This document shows positions 45,134 to 52,042 of a DNA stretch of 59,768 nt, piece by piece. The stretch is from an uncultured SAR86 cluster bacterium (GTDB lineage: Bacteria; Pseudomonadota; Gammaproteobacteria; Magnimaribacterales; D2472), in contig CACJML010000007.1 in NCBI GenBank assembly GCA_902594515.1, forward strand, positions 1-59,768. Direction: 5' to 3'. A program made the translations under genes and the position numbers. Under the pieces are notes generated by a model, which worked only from the letters and a program-made list of their open reading frames with translations, had not been told where the DNA came from and ran no database searches. Within the stretch, counting starts at the first letter, position 1; each line of letters begins with the position of its first letter.

Positions 45134-46192
45134 ATGCCAGCACCACAAGAAAGAGACCTAAATAAAGCTACCGAAGATTTTAAAAATTGGTTAATTAATG
45201 AGAAAGATCAAGATGCCTCAATTATTGTTGAGGTATTGGGTGGACCTGAAAATACTGGTTTCTCGAACGAAACTTTAAGTTTCAATGTAACTCAGGATGC
45301 AGAAACCACTGGTTATGTTCTGCGCTTTCATCCTTCAGGATTCTTGGTATTTCCTGAATATGATATCGAAAAACAGTTCTTGATCATGAAAGAGCTTAGT
45401 GGTTTTGGAGTAAAGGTTCCTGAAGTAGTCTGGTATGAACCGTCAGAAAAGTTTCTAGATTCACCATTTTATGTGATGAAGATGTGTGAGGGTGAAGCGC
45501 CGTCTGATAATCCACCTTTTCATTCAGAGGGATGGCTGGCAGATTCTTCTGAAGAAGTTAGACGCAAAGTCTGGATGGGGTGGGTCGAGCAGATGTCAAA
45601 GATCCATAAAGTAAAAGTTGATAGTAAATTTAATTTTTTATCTTCAGGCAAAGACTCAAGACCTTTGGATGATGATTTAAGTTACTACAAAGAATTTTAT
45701 GATTGGGCTATTGAGGGTGAATCACACTCCGTTTTAGAAGAAACCATTGATTGGTTGGAAAAAAATAAACCGGATGCAGATTCAGATCAGTACTCTATAG
45801 TTTGGGGTGATTGTAGGGTGCCCAACATTATGTACAAACCTGATGGCGAGGTGAGTGGTGTGCTCGATTGGGAGATGGTTGCTCTAGGAGATCCTTGTCA
45901 AGATTTGGCATGGGGTATTGCCATTGATGACTGTAATTCAGATGGAATTAATGTTCCGAAGCTTCAAGGTATCCCTACAAGAGATGAGACAGTTAAAAAA
46001 TGGGAAGAGCTTTCAGGTTTTCATGCAGAAAATTTTAATTATTATTATATTTTTTCAATTTTTAAGTTTGCTGTAATTATGATTCGGGTCGTTAAAAAGC
46101 TTGAGTACTACGAAATTATGCCACCCGGGCTTAATGCGCATATTGATAATCATGCCTCCCAAATGTTGGCTAAGGTGATAAAGGAGATATAA
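45134..46192 (+). CDS. ACAD10-type phosphotransferase (APH fold)
   Basis: A 352-residue kinase-fold protein. WGDCRVPNIMYKPDGEV carries the catalytic aspartate and the following asparagine, and GVLDWEMVALGDPCQDLAWG the DxE-type metal site. This is the group related to the kinase domain of ACAD10/11 and bacterial LvaA, reported to phosphorylate hydroxyacyl-CoA intermediates, rather than an antibiotic-resistance enzyme. It directly abuts the aldehyde dehydrogenase gene (stop at 46192, start at 46193). Confidence 0.82.
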   Translation: MPAPQERDLNKATEDFKNWLINEKDQDASIIVEVLGGPENTGFSNETLSFNVTQDAETTGYVLRFHPSGFLVFPEYDIEKQFLIMKELSGFGVKVPEVVWYEPSEKFLDSPFYVMKMCEGEAPSDNPPFHSEGWLADSSEEVRRKVWMGWVEQMSKIHKVKVDSKFNFLSSGKDSRPLDDDLSYYKEFYDWAIEGESHSVLEETIDWLEKNKPDADSDQYSIVWGDCRVPNIMYKPDGEVSGVLDWEMVALGDPCQDLAWGIAIDDCNSDGINVPKLQGIPTRDETVKKWEELSGFHAENFNYYYIFSIFKFAVIMIRVVKKLEYYEIMPPGLNAHIDNHASQMLAKVIKEI

Positions 46193-47716
46193 ATGGGTAT
46201 TTTTACAATTTCAGATCAGGGTTATAAAAAAACTTTAACCCTCCAAAGTCCTGCTGATCTCAGGGTAGTAGGAAACTATGATTGCGCCTCTCACGAAGAG
46301 ATAAAATCTGCTATGTCTAAATCAAGAATTGCTCAAAAAAAATGGGCTGAAGTTCCCTTGATTTATAGAGCTGAACTGATGCATAAAGTTATTGATGTGA
46401 TTATTGAGAATCAAGATCACATCATGAATGTGGTTATGGAAGAAACTGGAAAACCGATTCAAGAGGCTATGTCGATGGAAATTTTCTCTGCAATTGACTC
46501 CTTAGCTTTTTATGCAAAGCGAGCTCCAAAGTGGTTACGTGATGAGAAGAGATCAATGCATGGCCCTATGAGCTTCTTAAAAAAAACTAAAGTAACCTAT
46601 AAACCCAGGGGTGTTGTGGCTGTCATTACACCTTGGAATGGCCCATTTATACTCTCCATTAACCCGACTATTCAAGCACTGCTTGCGGGTAATTCTGTGA
46701 TTATAAAACCTTCAGAGGTGACACCAAGATCAGGAAAATTGGTTGAAGATATATTTTTAATGGCTGATGCGCCTCAAGATCTTGTACAGGTGATCATTGG
46801 TGATGGTTTGGCTGGTGCTCAACTGATTGATGAGGTTCCCGATAAGGTCTCTTTTACAGGAAGCATTGCAACAGGTAAAAAGATTGCTAAACAATGTAGC
46901 GAGAATTTAATTCCATTTTCTCTTGAGTTAGGCGGGAAGGATGCAATGATTGTTTGCTCAGATGCAGATATTGATGATGCTGCAAAAGGAGCTGTAATTG
47001 GTTCTTGCATGAATGCAGGTCAATATTGTTGTGGGACCGAAAGAATTTATGTTGTCGAAGACGTCTATGATGAATTTGTTGAAAAAGTTGTGTATGAGAC
47101 CAAACAACTCAATCAATCCTCTGAGGGTTTTTCTGATATTGGAGCAACTTTTTGGGATAAACAATTAGATATAATCGAAGATCATGTTGAGGATGCAGTG
47201 CAAAAAGGCGCACATATTCTTGTTGGTGGCAAAAGAAACCCAAGCCTCAAAGGACTCTACTTCGAACCCACTGTAATCATCAATGTAAATCATCAGATGA
47301 AAGTCATGACTGATGAAACCTTTGGGCCAGTGATTTCTATCATGCGGGTTAAATCGGAAAATGAAGCACTTAGATTAGCGAATGATTCTTACTATGGTTT
47401 AAATGGAAATGTTTGGACTCAGAATATGAATAAAGGCATGAACTTAGCTAAGGCAATGGAAACAGGCGCATGCTCTATTAATGATATGGCAATGAGTTAT
47501 GGAGTTAATGAAGCACCTTTCGGTGGTATCAAACAAAGCGGACTGGGTTCAGTTAATGGAAAGGAGGGCCTGCGTTCTTATGCCCATGCAATGCCAATCA
47601 TTATCGGTAAAAAATCAGCTTCCTCCTATCCATATACTGAAAAAAGCTTCAAGGACATGAAAGGAGCTTTAAAGTTTTTTTGGGGTAATAAATTCTTACG
47701 GAGAATCTGGGGATGA
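46193..47716 (+). CDS. aldehyde dehydrogenase family protein
   Basis: A 507-residue NAD(P)-dependent aldehyde dehydrogenase. VAVITPWNGPFILSINP binds the cofactor, FTGSIATGKKIA is the glycine motif, Glu245 (SLELGGKDAMIV) the general base and Cys279 (NAGQYCCG) the nucleophile. C-terminal EAPFGGIKQSGLGSVNGKEGL is standard. GGAGATATAA lies before the ATG. It follows the kinase-like gene without a gap. Its 3' end overlaps the convergent charged protein gene by 21 bases. The aldehyde substrate is unknown. Confidence 0.93.
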   Translation: MGIFTISDQGYKKTLTLQSPADLRVVGNYDCASHEEIKSAMSKSRIAQKKWAEVPLIYRAELMHKVIDVIIENQDHIMNVVMEETGKPIQEAMSMEIFSAIDSLAFYAKRAPKWLRDEKRSMHGPMSFLKKTKVTYKPRGVVAVITPWNGPFILSINPTIQALLAGNSVIIKPSEVTPRSGKLVEDIFLMADAPQDLVQVIIGDGLAGAQLIDEVPDKVSFTGSIATGKKIAKQCSENLIPFSLELGGKDAMIVCSDADIDDAAKGAVIGSCMNAGQYCCGTERIYVVEDVYDEFVEKVVYETKQLNQSSEGFSDIGATFWDKQLDIIEDHVEDAVQKGAHILVGGKRNPSLKGLYFEPTVIINVNHQMKVMTDETFGPVISIMRVKSENEALRLANDSYYGLNGNVWTQNMNKGMNLAKAMETGACSINDMAMSYGVNEAPFGGIKQSGLGSVNGKEGLRSYAHAMPIIIGKKSASSYPYTEKSFKDMKGALKFFWGNKFLRRIWG

Positions 47717-48238
47717 TTCACTGGTATCTACTGATACCTCAATCTTTACCTCAGCATCAATCCCATTAAGGGCTTTAGCAACAATTTTTCCAATATCAGA
47801 GTCTTGCAACACTTCGACACCTTCTTCTAGGCCAGCTAATACCTCTTCAACAATTGCATCCACATCGATGTCAATATCTTTGTCCTTATCTTTATTTCTT
47901 GCATCTATTTTTACAACAACCTTCTTTTCTTTGTGATCGGTTTGGCCGCTTTTGAAAATAGATATATCTTCATTTATTGAGAGATTATCAGAATCGTCAG
48001 TATTCATTTTGATTACAATTCTTTTTTCTTCTTTATTGTGAGGTGATAGGTCTATGGTCTCGTCATTATCTGTAATCCATATTTTTTTATCTGCCATTTT
48101 CACTTGAGAATCTTCATGAAGTTTTATGGCATGAAATTTCATTGGATCATCATTTGATTGTGATATAAATTCTGAAATAATTATTGCCGCACCGATTAGG
48201 CCACCAACAATAAGTGCTTGTATGTATTTCTCGTTCAT
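47696..48238 (-). CDS. membrane-anchored highly charged protein of unknown function
   Basis: I do not recognise this 180-residue protein. It has one N-terminal hydrophobic segment (about residues 7-24, ALIVGGLIGAAIIISEFI), then a polar, mostly acidic domain with alternating charged and beta-forming residues: KRIVIKMNTDD, KKVVVKIDARN and a DKDKDIDIDVD run. The repeated [K/R]-V-V-[I/V]-K pattern hints at repeated beta-strands. It would be anchored in the inner membrane with the charged part outside or in the cytoplasm. Codon use looks like its neighbours'. Its end overlaps the aldehyde dehydrogenase by 21 bases, tail to tail. Confidence 0.65.
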   Translation of the reverse strand: MNEKYIQALIVGGLIGAAIIISEFISQSNDDPMKFHAIKLHEDSQVKMADKKIWITDNDETIDLSPHNKEEKRIVIKMNTDDSDNLSINEDISIFKSGQTDHKEKKVVVKIDARNKDKDKDIDIDVDAIVEEVLAGLEEGVEVLQDSDIGKIVAKALNGIDAEVKIEVSVDTSESSPDSP

Positions 48239-48312
48239 CTGTTTAACCCCATGTAAAAAACTTTAGACAACTATTTTAGATAATAGTTTTATTGATTATA
48301 AATAAATTAACT

Positions 48313-49092
48313 TTATTTAGGTTTTGCTGAATTCAGATAGGCGGGGGATTCACCTCCACCATGAACTTCAATGGCAGTACCGGTAATCCATGATGAGTTT
48401 ACAGAACTTAAGAATATGCAAGCATTTGCAATATCCTCAGGAGTTCCCATTCTTTTCATGGGGATGGTTTTTGCTACAGCTTTCATATCTTTTTTTGATC
48501 CATAATGTACAAGTGAATTTTCAGTTTCTATATATCCAGTAATAATAGAATTTACCCTTATTCTTGGAGCCCATTCTACGGCTAAGGTTTTGGTGAGATT
48601 TACTAAGCCTCCCTTTGCTGCCCCATAAGCAGCACTTCCAGGAGTTGGTCTTGTGGCTGTTACACTTGAAATATTTGTAATAACACAGCCAGATGATTTC
48701 TTTATCATTTTTTTAGCTACGTAATAACTTACCGCAAATGAAGAGTTTAAGTTTAAATCAATAATTGCGTTATTAAAATTCATTGATGCATCCAATGAGT
48801 TGATAAGGGGGGCGCCTCCTGCATTATTGATTAAAACATCAATACATTTATTGGCTTTAAATACCTCATTTATGACTTCTTCAACATTAGCATTATCTCT
48901 CACATTGCATTGGTAAAATAATGCCTTGTTACCTTTGACTTGGATTTGTTTTTTTGGCTTATTCCTCGCTAAGATGATTACATTTGCAGATAGAGACAAA
49001 TAAGCCTTGGTTATTCCTAATCCAATGCCTTTAGTACCACCTGTAATTACTACAGTTTTATTTTTGTAATTATCTGTTTTAAACATTACCAC
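48313..49092 (-). CDS. short-chain dehydrogenase/reductase (FabG-like)
   Basis: A 259-residue classical SDR. VVITGGTKGIGLGITKAY is the cofactor loop, INNAGGAPLINSLD the NNAG motif, and SSVTATRPTPGSAAYGAAKGG holds the catalytic Ser-Tyr-Lys. ARNKPKK after strand two suggests NADP(H). The frame begins at 49092; MFKTDNYKNKT at residue 3 is an alternative start. It is divergent from the F420 operon by 43 bases, so the two might share regulation. Substrate unknown. Confidence 0.9.
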   Translation of the reverse strand: MVMFKTDNYKNKTVVITGGTKGIGLGITKAYLSLSANVIILARNKPKKQIQVKGNKALFYQCNVRDNANVEEVINEVFKANKCIDVLINNAGGAPLINSLDASMNFNNAIIDLNLNSSFAVSYYVAKKMIKKSSGCVITNISSVTATRPTPGSAAYGAAKGGLVNLTKTLAVEWAPRIRVNSIITGYIETENSLVHYGSKKDMKAVAKTIPMKRMGTPEDIANACIFLSSVNSSWITGTAIEVHGGGESPAYLNSAKPK

Positions 49093-49135
49093 TCATTATA
49101 ATGATATCTTCTAAAAGAATTAAACAGGACTAGAA

Positions 49136-49768
49136 ATGAAAATAGCAATATTAGGTGGAACTGGTGCGCTGGGCTTAGGTCTTGCCTCACGGTGGATCAG
49201 ATCAGGACATGAAGTTCTAATTGGCTCAAGAACAATTGAATCTGCTAAGTCAGCATGTGAAAAACTAAATATCAACGAAGATCAAGGAATGCTTAATGCA
49301 GATGCTGCAAACCAGGCAGAAATTGCGTGTTTAACAGTGCCATTTTCATTTCAATTAGATATTTTGTCAGAAGTGAAGGATGCACTTTCAGGGAAAATAT
49401 TAATTGATGGAACTGTACCACTTGTTCCTCCTAAAGTTATGAGAGTTCAATTACCTGAAGAAGGCTGCGCTGCAATTAGAGCGCAAACTTATCTTGGAGA
49501 TTCCATCCAAGTTATTTCTGCTTTTCAAAATATTTCCGCCGAACTTTTACAAACGGATGCTGAAATTGATTGCGATGTTCTTGTTTGTGGCGATAAAAGA
49601 GATTCCAGAGAGCAAGTGATCGCACTTGTTAATGACGCTGGTTTAACTGGATGGCATGCAGGACCATTATGTAATTCTGCTGCGGCAGAAGCATTAACTT
49701 CTGTTTTAATTGCAATCAATAAAAATCACACTATCAAACACTCAGGAATTCAAATTACTGGAGTCTAA
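49136..49768 (+). CDS. npdG: NADPH-dependent F420 reductase
   Basis: Transfers hydride between NADPH and coenzyme F420. 210 residues, the usual size. MKIAILGGTGALGLGLASRW is the Rossmann loop, GSRTIES the NADP phosphate site, and the central AFQNISAELL/CDVLVCGDKRDSRE and C-terminal GPLCNSAAAEALTSVLIAIN match Fno/NpdG proteins. First gene of the F420 operon; its presence with the biosynthetic genes suggests that F420 is reduced from NADPH for use in reductions. Also called fno. Confidence 0.9.
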   Translation: MKIAILGGTGALGLGLASRWIRSGHEVLIGSRTIESAKSACEKLNINEDQGMLNADAANQAEIACLTVPFSFQLDILSEVKDALSGKILIDGTVPLVPPKVMRVQLPEEGCAAIRAQTYLGDSIQVISAFQNISAELLQTDAEIDCDVLVCGDKRDSREQVIALVNDAGLTGWHAGPLCNSAAAEALTSVLIAINKNHTIKHSGIQITGV

Positions 49769-50528
49769 TATTAGTATTCAGATTTTCAGTACTGAAAAAT
49801 TTCCAATGATAGAGCCAGGCGATGACCTGGCTTCAATTATTTATAACAACATAATGGATAATAACATCAAGATAGATGACGGTGATGTGATTGCGGTTGC
49901 GCAAAAAGTCATTTCAAAAGCCGAAAATCGATACCGATGTTTAGATGAAATTGCTCCATCTGAAGATGCTAAAGAGCTCGCTAACCAGATAGACAAGGAT
50001 CCTCAATTTGTGCAAGCTGTTCTTGATGAATCAGCAAAAGTTTTGAGATATAGACATAATGTTTTAATTGTTGAGCACAAGTTAGGCTTTGTTCATGCGA
50101 ATGCTGGAATTGATAGATCTAACATCAACCAAACAACCAATAAAGTTTTATTACTTCCAAAAGATCCAGATGCAAGTGCTGGTCAAATTGGAAATTTCTT
50201 GTCAGATAAATTGAAAAAAAATATATCTGTAATCGTGACTGATACTATGGGAAGACCTTTTCGTAATGGAATTGTAGGTTTTGCAATTGGTTCATTTAAT
50301 CTTGAAGTCATTAGAGATGAAAGAGGTAAAGTTGATCTATTTGATAATCAGTTAAAGGTTACTCAGATTGGAGTAGGCGATGAGCTTGCAGCTGCAGCTT
50401 CACTAGTAATGGGCCAGGCATCAGAAGGCAAACCCTTGGTAGTGATTAAAAACTTCAAAGGAAGGAAACCTTCAAAGGAAAATGCTCAAGTATTAATAAG
50501 AGATGAAGAATACGACTTATTTAGGTAA
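49710..50528 (+). CDS. cofE: coenzyme F420-0:L-glutamate ligase
   Basis: Adds glutamate residues to F420-0 with GTP. IQIFSTEKFPMIEPGDDLAS is the N-terminal family motif; VVAQKVISKAENR-like (VIAVAQKVISKAE), FVHANAGIDRSN, VIVTDTMGRPFRNG and VGDELAAAASLVMGQA follow in order. There is no C-terminal FMN-reductase domain as in actinobacterial FbiB. The first ATG (49710) lies 59 bases inside npdG and adds 20 unusual residues. The true start may be a non-ATG codon near the npdG stop (CTG 49758 or ATT 49770), since the next ATG (49806) would remove a conserved strand. Confidence 0.93.
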   Translation: MQSIKITLSNTQEFKLLESNISIQIFSTEKFPMIEPGDDLASIIYNNIMDNNIKIDDGDVIAVAQKVISKAENRYRCLDEIAPSEDAKELANQIDKDPQFVQAVLDESAKVLRYRHNVLIVEHKLGFVHANAGIDRSNINQTTNKVLLLPKDPDASAGQIGNFLSDKLKKNISVIVTDTMGRPFRNGIVGFAIGSFNLEVIRDERGKVDLFDNQLKVTQIGVGDELAAAASLVMGQASEGKPLVVIKNFKGRKPSKENAQVLIRDEEYDLFR

Positions 50529-51452
50529 ATGAAGAGCTTATTGATATGTGGTGGTGTTGGTGGGGCTAAACTTGCTTATGGTTTTTATAACTCCGTTCAT
50601 CATGATGCCTTTGACATATTGGTTAATACTGGAGATGACTTTATTCATCTTGGCTTACATGTATCTCCAGATCTAGATACTGTTATTTACACTCTTTCAG
50701 AGGAGGTTGAAGTTTCCCAAGGATGGGGAAGACAAAATGAATCTTGGAACATGCTCAATGAATTGAAGACTCTTGAAGGTGATACATGGTTTCAGTTGGG
50801 AGATAAGGATTTAGCCACTCACTTTATTCGAACCAGTATGCTTAATGATGGAAAGTCACTAACCGATATCACTGCCCACATTGCTGGTAAATTTGGTATC
50901 AAATCGAATATCTTTCCTATGTCAGATAACTTGGTGAGTACATTCATCAAAACTGATAGAGACATACTTTCTTTTCAAGAATATTTCGTAAAACATCGTT
51001 GCTTGCCTGTTGCAAATGACTTTATATTTAAGGGCTCATCAAAAGCTAAACTTAATTCAAAAATTAATCTGAATGATTATGATAATTTTATTATATGCCC
51101 CTCTAATCCATTCATTAGTATTGGTCCAATTTTGTCAATTAAAAAAATAAACGATCATCTTAAAGCGAATAAAGATAAGGTTTTTGTGATCTCACCTATT
51201 GTTGATGGCGACTCTATTAAGGGTCCAACAGCTAAAATCTTTAGAGAGCTAGGTCATGAACCAAGCGTCAAATCGGTTGCTGAATTTTATCAAGACTACG
51301 CGACAAATATTTTTATTGATAATAAAGATAGTGAATATTTAAAGGATTTGAATAATCTTGGTTTCAAAGTCTTTGTGGATAGGCTAGTCATGAAATCAAA
51401 AAAATCTAAAGTTGATTTAGCAAAGTCAATAGTTGAATATCTAAGTAGATGA
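50529..51452 (+). CDS. cofD: 2-phospho-L-lactate transferase (F420 biosynthesis)
   Basis: Joins the activated three-carbon phospho-acid to the deazaflavin Fo, giving (dehydro-)F420-0. 307 residues. LICGGVGGAKLAYGF, NTGDDFIHLGLHVSPDLDTV, WFQLGDKDLATH and CPSNPFISIGPIL are all diagnostic of CofD/FbiA. It starts directly after the cofE stop and overlaps cofC by four bases. Confidence 0.96.
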   Translation: MKSLLICGGVGGAKLAYGFYNSVHHDAFDILVNTGDDFIHLGLHVSPDLDTVIYTLSEEVEVSQGWGRQNESWNMLNELKTLEGDTWFQLGDKDLATHFIRTSMLNDGKSLTDITAHIAGKFGIKSNIFPMSDNLVSTFIKTDRDILSFQEYFVKHRCLPVANDFIFKGSSKAKLNSKINLNDYDNFIICPSNPFISIGPILSIKKINDHLKANKDKVFVISPIVDGDSIKGPTAKIFRELGHEPSVKSVAEFYQDYATNIFIDNKDSEYLKDLNNLGFKVFVDRLVMKSKKSKVDLAKSIVEYLSR

Positions 51453-52042
51453 TCAACATTCTCATTCCAGTTAAAGCATTTAAAAACTCTAAAAATCGTT
51501 TATCTAATTCACTTTCAAATAATCAAAGAATTACCGCTTCTAAAAACCTTATTAATAGACTTAGTCAGAACTTTATAAAGCTAGATCAAAAGGTAATTAT
51601 TGTTACTGATGACAAAGACTTAAAAATTAAAAACACAGAAATATTCTTTACTGAATCAGCTTTAAATGATGCATTGGGAGAGGCTATAAATTCGATCTCT
51701 CACCAAGCTAATTTTGTAATCATCATGCATGCTGATTTACCACTTGTTGTTAGTACAGATTTAACTGAGCTAATTTCACTTGCTGATAAAAATATTCCTT
51801 TTATTGTGCCGGATAGACATATCTCCGGTACCAATGCATTAGGCCTCCCTATTAAAAAAATAGATGATTTATTTTTTGGGAAAGATAGTTTTAAAAAATT
51901 TACTGATTACTTCTCGAATATTAACCAAGAATTAACTGTTATTAAAAATTCAAATATTGCTTTTGATCTAGATACATCTGAGGACTTAGATTTGTTAACA
52001 TTGGAACAAAGAAATAAGCTTTTCAAAGACAATGATAATTAA
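51449..52042 (+). CDS. cofC: 2-phospho-L-lactate guanylyltransferase (F420 biosynthesis)
   Basis: Activates the phospho-acid with GTP for CofD. 197 residues. INILIPVKAFKNSKNRLS is the nucleotide-binding start, MHADLPLV the metal-site motif and VPDRHISGTNAL the substrate region. Proteobacterial CofC proteins differ in using 2-phospholactate, phosphoenolpyruvate or 3-phosphoglycerate; which applies here is not readable by eye. It overlaps cofD (four bases) and fbiC (eleven bases). Confidence 0.9.
   Translation: MINILIPVKAFKNSKNRLSNSLSNNQRITASKNLINRLSQNFIKLDQKVIIVTDDKDLKIKNTEIFFTESALNDALGEAINSISHQANFVIIMHADLPLVVSTDLTELISLADKNIPFIVPDRHISGTNALGLPIKKIDDLFFGKDSFKKFTDYFSNINQELTVIKNSNIAFDLDTSEDLDLLTLEQRNKLFKDNDN

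Noticed and set aside
45134-46192. Aminoglycoside resistance phosphotransferase.
   Set aside because: The APH fold is shared, but the WGDCRVPN catalytic variant and the neighbouring aldehyde dehydrogenase fit the ACAD10/LvaA-type group of metabolic kinases.
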